Shown here: piece by piece, positions 45,780 through 55,644 of the stretch
Layout: each line of letters opens with the position of its first letter
Position numbering within the stretch: position 1 is the stretch's first letter
Assembly (NCBI GenBank): GCA_028695495.1
Contig: JAQVIX010000001.1
Span: 1-64,000 of the forward strand
From: Candidatus Cloacimonadota bacterium
GTDB taxonomy: Bacteria > Cloacimonadota > Cloacimonadia > Cloacimonadales > Cloacimonadaceae
DNA length: 64,000 bases
Direction of reading: 5' to 3'
Position numbers and translations under genes: made by a program
The notes under the pieces: generated by a model
What the model was told of the DNA's origin: nothing
The model's input: only the letters and a program-made list of their open reading frames with translations
Databases searched by the model: none

Positions 45780-46036
45780 ACGTGGAAACAAGCCGTAAAA
45801 TGATTAAACAGGGTGTAGTGGTATCCGACAAGAACGACAAAACCATCGTGGTACGAGTTCAACGCCAATACATCCATCCGCTATACAAAAAGACGGTACG
45901 TCGCCATAAGAAGTTTATGGCGCACGATGAACAAAATGAAGCGCGCGAAGGGGATATCGTGCAAATATGCGAATCCCGCCCCTTGAGCGCACGTAAACGC
46001 TGGTCTTTACACAAGATCATCGAAAGAAGTAAATAA
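45776..46036 (+). CDS. rpsQ: Ribosomal protein S17
   Basis: An 86-residue OB-fold protein of the 30S body. It has [22 protein letters not shown] and [11 protein letters not shown]. The start is GTG at 45776, overlapping the rpmC stop; a GTG two codons later fits the SD equally well. Confidence 0.95.
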   Translation: MNVETSRKMIKQGVVVSDKNDKTIVVRVQRQYIHPLYKKTVRRHKKFMAHDEQNEAREGDIVQICESRPLSARKRWSLHKIIERSK

Positions 46037-46054
46037 CCCTAAGGAGTTCGAGGA

Positions 46055-46423
46055 ATGATTCAGGTAGAAACAGTATTGAATATCGCCGATAACTCCGGCG
46101 CCAAGAAAGCCATGTGCATCAAAGTACTGGGTGGAAGCAAACGCAAGTATGCCACCGTGGGAGACGTGATCGTAGTAGCTATAAAAAGCGCCACCCCGGG
46201 CGGCAAGGTAAAAAAGAGCGCAGTGGAAAGAGCAGTAATAGTACGAACTGCCAAAGAAGTACGCCGCGCCGATGGTTCTTACATCCGGTTTTCGGATAAT
46301 GCCGCAGTGGTGATAGACGAAAAACACGAGCCTAAGGGCACCCGTATCTTTGGTCCGGTAGCGCGGGAATTGCGCGAAGCCGGCTATATGAAGATCGTAT
46401 CTTTGGCTCCGGAAGTATTATAG
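46055..46423 (+). CDS. rplN: Ribosomal protein L14
   Basis: A 122-residue protein at the subunit interface. [30 protein letters not shown] and [14 protein letters not shown] are the standard landmarks. Confidence 0.97.
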   Translation: MIQVETVLNIADNSGAKKAMCIKVLGGSKRKYATVGDVIVVAIKSATPGGKVKKSAVERAVIVRTAKEVRRADGSYIRFSDNAAVVIDEKHEPKGTRIFGPVARELREAGYMKIVSLAPEVL

Positions 46424-46432
46424 GAGAGCGCC

Positions 46433-46750
46433 GTGCGAAAGAAATTGAACTTGAAAAAAGGTGATTACGTGGTAGTAATCTCCGGTGAAGATAAAGGTAA
46501 AAAAGGACACATCCTGCGAGCCTTTCCCAGCACCGGACGCGTAATCGTAGAAAAAGTAAATATGATCAAAAAGCATGCGAAGCCTTCGCAGAGAAACCCT
46601 CAGGGTGGGATCATCAATAAAGAAGCCCCCATTATGGCTTCCAAAGTGATGCTCTTCAATGAGAAGCTGAATACCGTATCCAAACCGGTAATTCAGATAA
46701 GAGAAGGCAGACGCATCCGCGTGTGTAAAAAGAGCGGTGACGAGCTGTAA
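46433..46750 (+). CDS. rplX: Ribosomal protein L24
   Basis: A 105-residue KOW-domain assembly initiator. It begins with GTG after a GGAGAG SD. LKKGDYVVVISGEDKGKKG and NPQGGIINKEAPI are typical. Confidence 0.96.
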   Translation: MRKKLNLKKGDYVVVISGEDKGKKGHILRAFPSTGRVIVEKVNMIKKHAKPSQRNPQGGIINKEAPIMASKVMLFNEKLNTVSKPVIQIREGRRIRVCKKSGDEL

Positions 46751-46762
46751 AGGAGCAATAGG

Positions 46763-47308
46763 ATGAACCGTATAAAAGAAAAATACCGCACTCAGGTGGT
46801 TCCGGCTCTTACCAAAAAGTTTGATTACAAGAACCCCCACCAGGTGCCGAAATTGGTAAAAATCGTGGTGAGCATGGGCGTGGGTAGCGCCACTCAGAAT
46901 AAAGCGATATTGGATAATGCCGTGAAGGATTTGGAGCAGATTACCGGCCGCAAGGCGCTGATAACCAAAGCCCGCAAATCCATCTCGAACTTCAAGCTGC
47001 GCCAAGGCATGCCGATAGGCTGCAAAGTAACCCTGCGCGACGAAGTGATGTATGAGTTCTTTGATCGCCTTACCGCTATCACCATTCCCAGAATCAGGGA
47101 CTTTCGTGGTATCAAAGCCGATGCTTTTGATGGCAGAGGAAACTTTTCTTTTGGTCTTAAAGAGCAAACCGTATTTCCCGAAATCGAATTTGACAAAGTG
47201 GATGCCATCCGCGGACTCAATATCACCATCGTAACCACGGCTCATACGGATGAGGAATGCAAAGGGCTTCTGGCAGAGCTGGGCATGCCCTTCCAAAGAG
47301 CAGAATAA
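46763..47308 (+). CDS. rplE: Ribosomal protein L5
   Basis: A 181-residue protein that binds 5S rRNA and P-site tRNA. Landmarks are [35 protein letters not shown] and [10 protein letters not shown]. Confidence 0.97.
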   Translation: MNRIKEKYRTQVVPALTKKFDYKNPHQVPKLVKIVVSMGVGSATQNKAILDNAVKDLEQITGRKALITKARKSISNFKLRQGMPIGCKVTLRDEVMYEFFDRLTAITIPRIRDFRGIKADAFDGRGNFSFGLKEQTVFPEIEFDKVDAIRGLNITIVTTAHTDEECKGLLAELGMPFQRAE

Positions 47309-47317
47309 GGAGATAAC

Positions 47318-47503
47318 GTGGCAAAAAAATCACTCATAAATAAGCAACAAAGAACTCCCAAGTTCGCCGTGAGAAAGTATAACCGTTGCAAAGTATGCGG
47401 ACGCCCCCGCGCCTATATGCGTGCCTTTGGCATGTGTCGCCTTTGCTTCCGTAAATATGCTTCCGAGGGACTCATCCCCGGTATCACCAGAAGTAGCTGG
47501 TAA
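47318..47503 (+). CDS. rpsN: Ribosomal protein S14, short zinc-binding form
   Basis: A 61-residue protein starting at GTG. It has the C-plus form with four zinc cysteines: [20 protein letters not shown]. The end [11 protein letters not shown] is typical. Confidence 0.96.
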   Translation: MAKKSLINKQQRTPKFAVRKYNRCKVCGRPRAYMRAFGMCRLCFRKYASEGLIPGITRSSW

Positions 47504-47520
47504 ATATAAGGAGATATTTA

Positions 47521-47934
47521 ATGAGCGTATCTGATCCGATAGCTGATGCATTGACCAAGATCCGCAATGCATATCGTGCCGGACATTCCCAGGTGATCGT
47601 AAACCATAACCGGCTCACCGAAGCCCTGGTTAAGATCCTTGCAGATGAAAACTTTGTAAATAGCTACCAAGTTTTGGATAAAGATCCGGAGCACAAATTC
47701 AACTATAAACGTATATTGGTAATCCTGCGTTACACCAATGATGGACGACCCGTAATGCAAGGATTGGTAAGAGTTTCCAAACCCGGCCGCCGCGTGTATG
47801 TGAAAGCCGGAAAGCTTCCCAGCGTGTACAACAATACCGGCTGCGCCATCATCTCCACTTCCAGTGGCGTAATGGTGGATCGCGATGCCCGCATTAACCA
47901 CGTGGGCGGCGAATATATCTGCCGAGTTTGGTAG
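47521..47934 (+). CDS. rpsH: Ribosomal protein S8
   Basis: A 137-residue 16S-binding protein. SDPIADALTKIRNAYRAGH, SKPGRRVYVK and the C-terminal STSSGVMVDRDAR region are diagnostic. In E. coli S8 autoregulates the spc genes; no equivalent site was checked here. Confidence 0.96.
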   Translation: MSVSDPIADALTKIRNAYRAGHSQVIVNHNRLTEALVKILADENFVNSYQVLDKDPEHKFNYKRILVILRYTNDGRPVMQGLVRVSKPGRRVYVKAGKLPSVYNNTGCAIISTSSGVMVDRDARINHVGGEYICRVW

Positions 47935-47946
47935 GGAGGTAATGTA

Positions 47947-48519
47947 ATGTCCCGCATAGGAAAAGCACCTATCAAACTAAGCTCCGATCACGTAATAAAA
48001 CTTGATGGCAACCTCTTGAGCGTAAAGGGAAAGCTGGGCGAGCTAAAGTATGAGCTTTTGCCCGGAATGAGCCTGGAAATAGAAGACGGCATTATCCATG
48101 TAAAACGTGCCGATGATAGCAAAAACCAGCGCGCTGCCCATGGGCTTACCCGCGCTCTGATTCAAAACATGGTAACCGGTGTAAGCGAAGGCTACGAAAA
48201 GATTTTGCACATCTTTGGCACCGGATACAATGCCGAAGTGATAGACCCCTGGCTAAAGATGAGCCTGGGCTATTCCCACGATATCTTGCTTTATATCCCG
48301 CAGGAGCTTAAGGTGGAAGCTAGCGCCGTGCCGCGTTCCAAAACCGGCAGGCAGGATTTTACCACCATCATCAAAATAAGCGGTATCAGCAAACAATTGG
48401 TTGGCCAATTTGCCGCAGAAGTGCGTGGCTGTCGTCCTCCGGAAAATTACAAAGGCAAAGGCGTTCGCTATCATAACGAATATGTTGCCATCAAAGCCGG
48501 AAAAGCCGGAAGCAAGTAA
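47947..48519 (+). CDS. rplF: Ribosomal protein L6
   Basis: A 190-residue two-domain protein of the factor-binding region. MSRIGKAPIKLSSDHVIKLD and the C-terminal CRPPENYKGKGVRYHNEYV are typical. Confidence 0.97.
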   Translation: MSRIGKAPIKLSSDHVIKLDGNLLSVKGKLGELKYELLPGMSLEIEDGIIHVKRADDSKNQRAAHGLTRALIQNMVTGVSEGYEKILHIFGTGYNAEVIDPWLKMSLGYSHDILLYIPQELKVEASAVPRSKTGRQDFTTIIKISGISKQLVGQFAAEVRGCRPPENYKGKGVRYHNEYVAIKAGKAGSK

Positions 48520-48533
48520 GAGGTAAGATAAAC

Positions 48534-48905
48534 ATGATAAAATCAGTTCAAAAAGAAAAGAATAGATTGCGCAGCCGCCGTCGCGCCGCCATCCGCAAGT
48601 ACTTAAGCGGTTCGGCAGAGCGCCCCCGTTTGGCGGTATTTCGCTCGATAAAGCATATTTATGCGCAGATTATCGATGATAGCAAGGGGATTACCCTGGT
48701 TTCGATGTCTTCCAAAGCCAAGAGTTTTGAGGCTGGCGATGCCAAATCCAAAACCGAGATTAGCGCTGTGGTAGGCGAGAAGCTGGGCGAAAAAGCCCTG
48801 GCAGCCGGCATCAAACGTATTGCTTTTGATCGAGCCGGATACAAGTATCATGGCAGAGTAAAAGCTTTGGCCGATGGCGCCCGCAAAGCCGGGCTTGAGT
48901 TCTAA
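48534..48905 (+). CDS. rplR: Ribosomal protein L18
   Basis: A 123-residue 5S rRNA-binding protein. [20 protein letters not shown] and [20 protein letters not shown] identify it. Confidence 0.96.
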   Translation: MIKSVQKEKNRLRSRRRAAIRKYLSGSAERPRLAVFRSIKHIYAQIIDDSKGITLVSMSSKAKSFEAGDAKSKTEISAVVGEKLGEKALAAGIKRIAFDRAGYKYHGRVKALADGARKAGLEF

Positions 48906-48919
48906 TACAGGAGGATAGC

Positions 48920-49435
48920 TTGAATTATCAACATACTCAAAATACCGAAGAAGAAGCCCTGGTAGAGAAAATCATCGATACCAAACGCGTGGCAAAAGTG
49001 GTGAAAGGTGGCAGAAACTTCTCCTTTACCGCCATCGTGGTGGTGGGAGACAAAGCCGGTAATATCGGTATCGGCAATGGAAAAGCCAATGAAATAGTGG
49101 ATGCCATCCGCAAAGCCAGAGAGCGTGCCAAGAAAAACATGTTCAAGGTGCCCATCGTAAAAGGAACGGTGCCTCACGAGATACTCTCCCGCTTTGGCGG
49201 CAGCCGCGTGCTAATCAAACCCGCCGCTCCCGGTACCGGAGTAATAGCCGGCAATACCGCCCGCGCCATCTTTGAAGTAGCAGGCATCGAGAATATCCTC
49301 TGCAAATCCTTAGGCTCCAATACCCCTACAAACGTGGTAAAGGCTACCATCAACGGGCTAAAGCAAATGCGCACTGTAGCCGATGTAGCCCGCCTGAGAA
49401 ATAAAACCGTGGCAGAGATTACCGGAAGGGAGTAA
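48920..49435 (+). CDS. rpsE: Ribosomal protein S5
   Basis: A 171-residue protein involved in decoding accuracy. It begins with TTG after an [33 protein letters not shown] and [12 protein letters not shown] are standard. The N-terminal part is slightly longer than in E. coli. Confidence 0.97.
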   Translation: MNYQHTQNTEEEALVEKIIDTKRVAKVVKGGRNFSFTAIVVVGDKAGNIGIGNGKANEIVDAIRKARERAKKNMFKVPIVKGTVPHEILSRFGGSRVLIKPAAPGTGVIAGNTARAIFEVAGIENILCKSLGSNTPTNVVKATINGLKQMRTVADVARLRNKTVAEITGRE

Positions 49436-49439
49436 AACG

Positions 49440-49628
49440 ATGAAAAAGATCAAAGTAACCCTCGTCCGTAGCACCATCAATAGAATAGAAGCTCATAAAC
49501 GCGTGGTGAAATCCCTGGGGCTGCACAAGCTGAATAGCAGCCGGATTCACGACGATAACCCCGTAATCCGTGGTATGATCAACAAAGTATCCTACCTGGT
49601 GAAAGTAGAAGAAGTGCAGGGAGAATAG
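49440..49628 (+). CDS. rpmD: Ribosomal protein L30
   Basis: A 62-residue protein with KVTLVRSTINRIEAHKRVVK and LGLHKLNS, typical of bacterial L30. Confidence 0.95.
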   Translation: MKKIKVTLVRSTINRIEAHKRVVKSLGLHKLNSSRIHDDNPVIRGMINKVSYLVKVEEVQGE

Positions 49629-49630
49629 TA

Positions 49631-50086
49631 ATGCTTACACTTAGCAATCTCGGCAAACCTGCCGGCAGAAAGAATAAAAAGCGCTTAGGTAAAGGTCAGG
49701 GTTCCGGTTGGGGACACCAGGCCGGACGCGGTCATAAGGGTAAAAAAGCCCGTAGCGGCGGAAACGTTCCCGCTGGCTTTGAAGGCGGACAAATGCCCAT
49801 CTACCGCCGTTTGCCAAAGCGCGGCTTCAAGAATATCTTCCGGGTGGAATACCGCACCCTCAATCTTGCTCGCCTGATGCCCCTGGAAGAGACCGAATTT
49901 GATATTGCCAAGCTCGAAGCACTGGGCTTGATTCCTACCAAAGGTCAAAAAGCAAACGCTCCGGTGAAGATCCTTGCCGGAACTACTGAGGAATTCACCA
50001 AAACCGTTCAAATCAAGGCAAATGCCTTCTCCAAAAACGCAATCGATTTGATTGAAAAGAACGGTGGCAAGGCGGAGGTAGTGTAA
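49631..50086 (+). CDS. rplO: Ribosomal protein L15
   Basis: A 151-residue protein. The glycine-rich arm KKRLGKGQGSGWGHQAGRG and FEGGQMPIYRRLPKRGFKN are diagnostic. It ends 1 bp before secY. Confidence 0.97.
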   Translation: MLTLSNLGKPAGRKNKKRLGKGQGSGWGHQAGRGHKGKKARSGGNVPAGFEGGQMPIYRRLPKRGFKNIFRVEYRTLNLARLMPLEETEFDIAKLEALGLIPTKGQKANAPVKILAGTTEEFTKTVQIKANAFSKNAIDLIEKNGGKAEVV

Positions 50087-50087
50087 T

Positions 50088-51401
50088 TTGCTTAAAACAA
50101 TAAGTAACGTGTTCCGAATACCGGATCTGAAGAACAAGATCCTGTTTACGGCGCTGTTTCTGGTACTCTACCGCATGGGTAGCTTTATACCCATCCCCGG
50201 TGTGAATGCCACAGCCCTCAAAGCCTTCTTTGAAGGAGCCAGAGAAGGGGGAAATACCCTCTTTGGATTGCTTGATCTCTTTGTGGGCGGAAACTTTGAA
50301 CGCGCATCAGTATTTGCATTGGGAATAATGCCCTATATTACCTCTTCCATTGTGTTGCAGCTATTGGGCAGCATTATTCCCTATTTCGAGAAACTGCGCA
50401 AGGAAGGTGCCGAAGGGCAAAAGAAGCTGAATCAGATTACTCGTTATGCAACGGTGGGTTTGGGAGCTTTCAATGCCATCACCATTACCATCTGGCTTAC
50501 AAACTTAAGCGGTAATGTGGTACCCATGCCCGGATTTCTCTTTCACCTTACCGGTATTATCACCCTGGTAACCGGTACCATGATTGTGATGTGGATAGGT
50601 GAGCAGATTACCGAACACGGTATTGGCAACGGCATCTCGCTCATCATTTTTGCTGGTATTATAGCCCGCTATCCCCAGGGATTTGTACGTATGTTCCAAA
50701 AGGTATTGGCAGAGCCTACCTATGCCTGGAAGGCAATATTTGCGATGATCCTGATGGTGGCTGTCACCGCGGCGGTGATTTTTGTAACCGAAGCCATCCG
50801 CAAGATTCCCGTACAATATGCCAAGCGCATCGTAGGTCGCCGGGTATATGGCGGTCAAAGCACCCATATTCCCTTACGTGTAAATACCGCTGGTGTTATT
50901 CCCATCATCTTTGCGCAAAGCGTACTCATGTTTCCGGCTACCATTGCCGCCTTCTTTGGCAGTGGCAGCGGATTTTGGGTAGGCTTGCAGCGCCTTCTTT
51001 CCCCCGGCGCCTGGCTTTATACCATCCTGTATGTGGGACTCATCATCTTCTTTGCCTATTTCTATACGGCAATAGTGCTTAATCCCACCGAGATCGCAGA
51101 AAACATGGTGAAAAACGGCGGTCATATCCCCGGCAAAAAACCCGGTAAAAAGACAGCTGAATACATCAATACCGTACTTACCAGAATCACCCTGCCAGGA
51201 GCTATATTCTTTGCCTTTATTGCGCTTCTGCCCGAGATTATGACGCACCGCTTTGACCTGCCATTCTATTTTGGCGGCACCGGTCTCATCATCGTAGTAG
51301 GCGTGGCTCTGGATACTCTGCAACAGATCGAAAGTCATCTCACCATGCGTCATTACGACGGCTTTATGAAGAAAGGTAAGCTGCGCGGTCGCAGTAGCTA
51401 A
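50088..51401 (+). CDS. secY: Preprotein translocase subunit SecY
   Basis: The 437-residue channel subunit of the Sec translocon with ten membrane segments. It begins with TTG. The plug region near GGNFERASVFALGIMPYITS and the cytoplasmic loops RKEGAEGQKKLNQ and NPTEIAENM are intact. It should handle the many signal-peptide proteins in this window. Unlike many operons, no adk follows; map comes directly. Confidence 0.97.
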   Translation: MLKTISNVFRIPDLKNKILFTALFLVLYRMGSFIPIPGVNATALKAFFEGAREGGNTLFGLLDLFVGGNFERASVFALGIMPYITSSIVLQLLGSIIPYFEKLRKEGAEGQKKLNQITRYATVGLGAFNAITITIWLTNLSGNVVPMPGFLFHLTGIITLVTGTMIVMWIGEQITEHGIGNGISLIIFAGIIARYPQGFVRMFQKVLAEPTYAWKAIFAMILMVAVTAAVIFVTEAIRKIPVQYAKRIVGRRVYGGQSTHIPLRVNTAGVIPIIFAQSVLMFPATIAAFFGSGSGFWVGLQRLLSPGAWLYTILYVGLIIFFAYFYTAIVLNPTEIAENMVKNGGHIPGKKPGKKTAEYINTVLTRITLPGAIFFAFIALLPEIMTHRFDLPFYFGGTGLIIVVGVALDTLQQIESHLTMRHYDGFMKKGKLRGRSS

Positions 51402-51402
51402 G

Positions 51403-52164
51403 ATGATCTACATCAAATCCCCTGCCGAAATCTCCAAGATACGCGCTGCCTGCCGTATTATCGCCGAGCTTTTATCGAAGTTAGGTGAGATGATAGAACC
51501 GGGCATCAGTACCTGGGATTTGGATAAATATGCCGAAAGCTATATCCTTCAGCGTGGTGGCAAACCCGCTTTTAAGGGATATACCATTCCCGGACTCAAA
51601 CCCTTTCCGGGAACGCTCTGCACCTCGCCAAACGAGATGATAGTGCACGGCATACCCTCCAAAAAGGTGATCCTGAAGGCAGGAGATATCATCGGTATCG
51701 ATGTAGGTGTGATCAAAGATAGTTACTATGGGGATGCCGCTTTTAGCTATCCTGTGGGTGAGATAAGCGCCCAGGCACAAGCTCTTTTGGATGTAACCCA
51801 GGAAGCCTTGAGACTGGGAATAGCGGCTGCCACGCCAGAAGCCAGGGTGGGAGATATATCCCATGCCATCGGCTCCTATATAGCCCAAATGGGCTACCAT
51901 CCGGCGGATAATCTCACCGGACACGGCGTTGGCAGAGAATTGCATGAAGAACCTCAGATACCCAATAGCGGACGAGCCGGCTATGGCCCCAGGCTGCAAG
52001 CCGGCATGACCCTGGCCATTGAACCCATGGTAAATATCGGAACACCGCGCGTAAAAGAGAGAGGCTGGGAGTTCAGAGTAGCAGATGGAAGTCTTTCTGC
52101 CCATTTTGAACACAGCATCCTCATTACCGATGGCGAACCCGAAATACTTACCCAGCTTAAATAA
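51403..52164 (+). CDS. map: Methionine aminopeptidase, type I
   Basis: A 253-residue enzyme removing the N-terminal methionine. The metal ligands are in [35 protein letters not shown] and FEHSILIT. It starts 1 bp after secY. Confidence 0.96.
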   Translation: MIYIKSPAEISKIRAACRIIAELLSKLGEMIEPGISTWDLDKYAESYILQRGGKPAFKGYTIPGLKPFPGTLCTSPNEMIVHGIPSKKVILKAGDIIGIDVGVIKDSYYGDAAFSYPVGEISAQAQALLDVTQEALRLGIAAATPEARVGDISHAIGSYIAQMGYHPADNLTGHGVGRELHEEPQIPNSGRAGYGPRLQAGMTLAIEPMVNIGTPRVKERGWEFRVADGSLSAHFEHSILITDGEPEILTQLK

Positions 52165-52174
52165 AGGAACTTGC

Positions 52175-52393
52175 ATGAGTAAATCCGGCGTAATCGAAGT
52201 GGAAGGCATCGTAACCGAAGCCCTTCCCAATACTACATTTCGCGTAGAACTGGAAAACGGCCACGAGATACTGGCTCATTCTTCCGGCAAAATGCGCATG
52301 AACTATATACGTATCCTGCCCGGCGACAAGGTAAAGGTGGAGCTTTCTCCCTACGATCTTAGCCGCGGCAGAATCACTTACCGTTATAAATAA
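52175..52393 (+). CDS. infA: Translation initiation factor IF-1
   Basis: The ATG at 52175 has an AAGGAAC SD and gives the usual 72 residues; an in-frame Met 30 codons earlier lies in map. The OB-fold landmarks [28 protein letters not shown] and [13 protein letters not shown] are complete. Confidence 0.97.
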   Translation: MSKSGVIEVEGIVTEALPNTTFRVELENGHEILAHSSGKMRMNYIRILPGDKVKVELSPYDLSRGRITYRYK

Positions 52394-52445
52394 GAGAGAT
52401 TTGATTTTGGCTTGGATTCTTTAAGCGGAAATCAAGGAGATAACA

Positions 52446-52562
52446 ATGAAAGTCAAAGCATCCGTAAAGATAATCTGCAAAGATTGCAGAATAATCAAGC
52501 GCCATGGCGTAATAAGAGTTATCTGCAAATCAAACCCTAAACACAAACAAAGACAGGGTTAA
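52446..52562 (+). CDS. rpmJ: Ribosomal protein L36
   Basis: A 38-residue protein, easily missed because of its size. It reads [19 protein letters not shown] and ends [12 protein letters not shown], with the zinc ligands C, C, C, H. An AAGGAG SD lies 7 nt before the ATG. It is in its usual place between infA and rpsM. Confidence 0.95.
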   Translation: MKVKASVKIICKDCRIIKRHGVIRVICKSNPKHKQRQG

Positions 52563-52576
52563 AAAGGAGGACCAAC

Positions 52577-52945
52577 TTGGCACATATTGCAGGTATTGAG
52601 ATTCCCAAGAATAAGCGACTCTTCATTGGTCTTACCCATATCTATGGCATTGGTCGCAGCCGCGCTATAGAAATATGCCACAAGGCTAATGTGGACGAAT
52701 TCAAGAAGGTCGCCGATCTTACATTGGAAGAAGAAAAAGCCCTACGCGATATCATTCAAAATGAATACGTGGTAGAGGGTAATCTGAGAACCCAGGTAGC
52801 CATGAATATCAAAAGGCTAATGGAAATAGGTTGCTATCGTGGATTGCGCCATAAGCGCGGTTTGCCCGTGCGTGGGCAGCGTACCCATACAAACGCCCGC
52901 ACTCGCAAAGGTCCCCGCGGTAGCGCCATCAAAAAGAAGAAATAG
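52577..52945 (+). CDS. rpsM: Ribosomal protein S13
   Basis: A 122-residue protein of the 30S head. It begins with TTG after an [29 protein letters not shown] and [19 protein letters not shown] are typical. Confidence 0.97.
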   Translation: MAHIAGIEIPKNKRLFIGLTHIYGIGRSRAIEICHKANVDEFKKVADLTLEEEKALRDIIQNEYVVEGNLRTQVAMNIKRLMEIGCYRGLRHKRGLPVRGQRTHTNARTRKGPRGSAIKKKK

Positions 52946-52955
52946 GAGCTAAGAA

Positions 52956-53345
52956 ATGGCAAAGAAAACCAGAGTAAAGAAAAAACGTGTTCGCCTCTCC
53001 TTTGATGAAGGCTTGGTCTTCGTGCATTCCAGCTTCAATAATACCATTATCACGCTTACCGATAGAGCCGGAAACGTATTGGCATGGAGCTCGGGTGGCA
53101 AGATTGGGAACAAAGGTTCTCGCAAAAGTACCCCTTATGCAGCGCAGATGGCTGCTGCCGAAGTGGCTCGCACCGGGATGGAAATGGGCATCCAAAAAGT
53201 GGGTGTAATCGTAAAAGGTCCCGGTGGCGGAAGAGAATCCTCAATCCGCGCACTCAATGCTGCGGGACTGCGGGTAACCATGATCAAGGACGAAACTCCC
53301 ATTCCTCATAATGGCTGCCGTCCTCCCAAAACCAGAAGGATATAA
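52956..53345 (+). CDS. rpsK: Ribosomal protein S11
   Basis: A 129-residue platform protein. [20 protein letters not shown] and [13 protein letters not shown] identify it. Confidence 0.97.
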   Translation: MAKKTRVKKKRVRLSFDEGLVFVHSSFNNTIITLTDRAGNVLAWSSGGKIGNKGSRKSTPYAAQMAAAEVARTGMEMGIQKVGVIVKGPGGGRESSIRALNAAGLRVTMIKDETPIPHNGCRPPKTRRI

Positions 53346-53355
53346 AGGAGAAATC

Positions 53356-53973
53356 ATGGCAAGATATACTGGACCCAAAGGAAAGATTTGCCGGCGTTTC
53401 GGTGAAAATATCTACGGCGCCGCCAAATACGACAAGATATTGGAAAGACGTAAGTTTCCCGCTGGACAACACGGACCTACCTCGCGCAGAAAACACTCGG
53501 ATTACGGGGTGCACCTGCGCGCCAAGCAGCAGCTTCGCCTCACCTATTGCCTTATGGAAAAGCAATTCCGAAATTACTTTTTCAAAGCCGCAAAAGCTTC
53601 CGGCGTTACCGGCGACAACCTCTTGCAGCTCCTCGAGCGCAGATTGGATAACGTAGTCTATCGCCTCGGCTTTGCGGCTACCCGCATGCAAGCACGTCAA
53701 TTTGTAAATCACGGCCATTTCATGGTAAATGGCAAAAAAGTGGATATCCCTTCCTATCTCCTCAAAGCCGGAGATATCATCGAAGTTCGCCCCAAAAGCC
53801 GCGGCATGAATATGCTGGTGCAGGCGCTCGAACAAAGCGAAGCCACTTCCCCATACAGTTGGTTAACAGTAGATAAAGAAAATATGCGTGGCAGTTTCGA
53901 TATGATCCCTGCCGCCAGCGAGATCCCGGTAACCGTAGATCTCCGTCTCATCGTTGAGTTCTACTCCAAATAA
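53356..53973 (+). CDS. rpsD: Ribosomal protein S4
   Basis: The ATG at 53356 follows AAAGGAG; the in-frame Met at 53311 lies inside rpsK. The 205-residue product opens MARYTGPKGKICRRFGENIY and has RRLDNVVYRLGF and the S4 RNA-binding segment ARQFVNHGHFMVNGKKVDIP. It is the form without a zinc cluster. Confidence 0.97.
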   Translation: MARYTGPKGKICRRFGENIYGAAKYDKILERRKFPAGQHGPTSRRKHSDYGVHLRAKQQLRLTYCLMEKQFRNYFFKAAKASGVTGDNLLQLLERRLDNVVYRLGFAATRMQARQFVNHGHFMVNGKKVDIPSYLLKAGDIIEVRPKSRGMNMLVQALEQSEATSPYSWLTVDKENMRGSFDMIPAASEIPVTVDLRLIVEFYSK

Positions 53974-53993
53974 TCCCCCAGAGGAGTTTTGAT

Positions 53994-55184
53994 ATGATGT
54001 ATCTTGAACCTTTGCAAATGCCGGAAATCGTGGAACACGATAAAGCTACGTATTCCCGCAATTTCGGCAAGTTTGAAATAGGTCCCCTGGAGCCCGGATT
54101 TGGCACCACGCTGGGCAATACCTTGCGCAGAATCCTGCTCTCATCTATTCAGGGTGCCGCTGTACGCTTCGTGCGGATTGAAGGTTTGCACCACGAGTTT
54201 ACCCCCATTCCCGGTACCAATTCGGATTATATCGATTTGATCCTCAGAATCAAACAGCTCGTAATAGAATCCAATACCGTAGAAGAAAGCACCATTATTC
54301 TGGAACACAAAGGCAAAGGTATCGTTACCGCCAGCATGATCCAGGAAAATGCCAACGTCAAGATTATCAACAAAGACCTCTATCTACTGGAAGTAACCGA
54401 AGATATTGATCTTAAAATAGAGTTGATCGTAGGTATCGGGCGCGGCTATGTTCCCGCAGACCGTCAGATAGTGGAAGGTCATTCCGTGGGCTTCATCCCC
54501 ATTGATAGCATCTATTCCCCCATCCTGAAGGTAAACTTCTCCGTTACCCACCAGCGCGTAAAAGAACGCATGAATTACGACAAGCTGATTCTGGAAATCC
54601 ATTCCAATGGCGCCATGGAACCCATGATTGCGCTCTTCCTCTCTGCCAAAATCCTCAAGGATATGGCAGCCAAGATCAGCCTCTTTGAAACCGAACCGGA
54701 ATACATCCGCGATATCGAGCTGGATCCCGACCTGGAAGAAAAAGAGCGTATTCTGCAAATGAGCGTAAAAGAAATCGAGCTTACCGTGCGCGCGGCAAAT
54801 TGCCTTGAATCCGCAAATATCAATACTATCGGGGATTTGGTTTCCAAAACCGAAGCCGAAATGCTGAAGTTCCGCAATTTCGGTAAGAAATCCCTCGAAG
54901 AAATAGTCCAAAAACTTAAAAAATATGATTTGGAACTCGGCACAGATGTGGATGGCATCTACCGTAAAATAAGGGAAGCGCGCTCCCGCGGCATCATCGC
55001 TCCTCAGGAAGAACTAAAAGTGCCGGAAGAGCAACCCGTAGAAGAGCCAGAAGCAGCTCCTGCACCCGCTGCCGCACCCGCTACCCCCGCCCCCAAGGCA
55101 AAGGTAGAAAAAGCCGCTACTACCACCCCTCGCAAACCAGTTCCAAGCTCCAAAAAGAAGGTGAAAAATGCGACACAGAGTTGA
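53994..55184 (+). CDS. rpoA: RNA polymerase alpha subunit with extended C-terminal tail
   Basis: The 396-residue subunit drives polymerase assembly and binds UP elements. The N-terminal domain has EPGFGTTLGNTLRRILLSS. The C-terminal domain has LTVRAANCLESANINTIGDL and FGKKSLEEIVQKL (about residues 260-310). After it come ~65 extra residues: a charged linker, then an Ala/Pro-rich stretch (PEAAPAPAAAPATPAPKA) and a lysine-rich end. Most bacterial alphas stop at about 320-345 residues. It starts at tandem ATGs after GAGGAG and overlaps rplQ by 17 bp. Confidence 0.96.
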   Translation: MMYLEPLQMPEIVEHDKATYSRNFGKFEIGPLEPGFGTTLGNTLRRILLSSIQGAAVRFVRIEGLHHEFTPIPGTNSDYIDLILRIKQLVIESNTVEESTIILEHKGKGIVTASMIQENANVKIINKDLYLLEVTEDIDLKIELIVGIGRGYVPADRQIVEGHSVGFIPIDSIYSPILKVNFSVTHQRVKERMNYDKLILEIHSNGAMEPMIALFLSAKILKDMAAKISLFETEPEYIRDIELDPDLEEKERILQMSVKEIELTVRAANCLESANINTIGDLVSKTEAEMLKFRNFGKKSLEEIVQKLKKYDLELGTDVDGIYRKIREARSRGIIAPQEELKVPEEQPVEEPEAAPAPAAAPATPAPKAKVEKAATTTPRKPVPSSKKKVKNATQS

Positions 55185-55578
55185 AGGTAGAAAATTTGGA
55201 CGCGAAACCGACGCCAGACGCCTCATGATGAAAAACCTCGTGAAATCCATGGTGGAACACGGGCAGATTCATACCACCCTCGCCAAAGCCAAAGAAATGA
55301 GACGCTTTGTAGAGCGTGTAGTTACCTACGGCAAAAAAGATACCGTTCATGCCCGCAGATTGGCGTATAGCGTGCTCGGCGACCGCAGCCTGGTAAAGAA
55401 ACTCTTCGACGAAATTGCCCCCGCTTTCGCAGACAGAAACGGTGGATATACCCGCGTAATCAAAGCTGGATTCCGCCGCGGCGATAACGCCCCCATGGCA
55501 ATTATCCAATTCGTAGAAGAAGCCGCCATTGCCCCCAAAAAGGCGGATGCCATCAAAGCCCAAGACCTGAATAAATAA
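55168..55578 (+). CDS. rplQ: Ribosomal protein L17
   Basis: The 136-residue last protein of the superoperon. MRHRVEGRKFGRETDARR and KAKEMRRFVERVVTYGKK are standard. Its start is inside rpoA (17-bp overlap), with the SD AAGGTG. A terminator follows. Confidence 0.96.
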   Translation: MRHRVEGRKFGRETDARRLMMKNLVKSMVEHGQIHTTLAKAKEMRRFVERVVTYGKKDTVHARRLAYSVLGDRSLVKKLFDEIAPAFADRNGGYTRVIKAGFRRGDNAPMAIIQFVEEAAIAPKKADAIKAQDLNK

Positions 55579-55603
55579 AGACCTGATAAGTCTTTTCAGA
55601 TAT

Positions 55604-55644
55604 AAAAAACCGGTGGTTTGTGAATGCAAGCTGCCGGTTTTTTT
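55604..55644 (+). terminator. Intrinsic terminator of the ribosomal superoperon
   Basis: The arms AAAAAACCGG (55604-55613) and CCGGTTTTTTT (55634-55644) enclose a ~20-nt loop. It lies 25 bp after rplQ. Confidence 0.8.

Noticed and set aside
46418-47296. 292-codon minus-strand ORF opposite rplX and rplE
   Set aside because: It is antisense to two certain ribosomal protein genes; composition is typical of a mirror frame.
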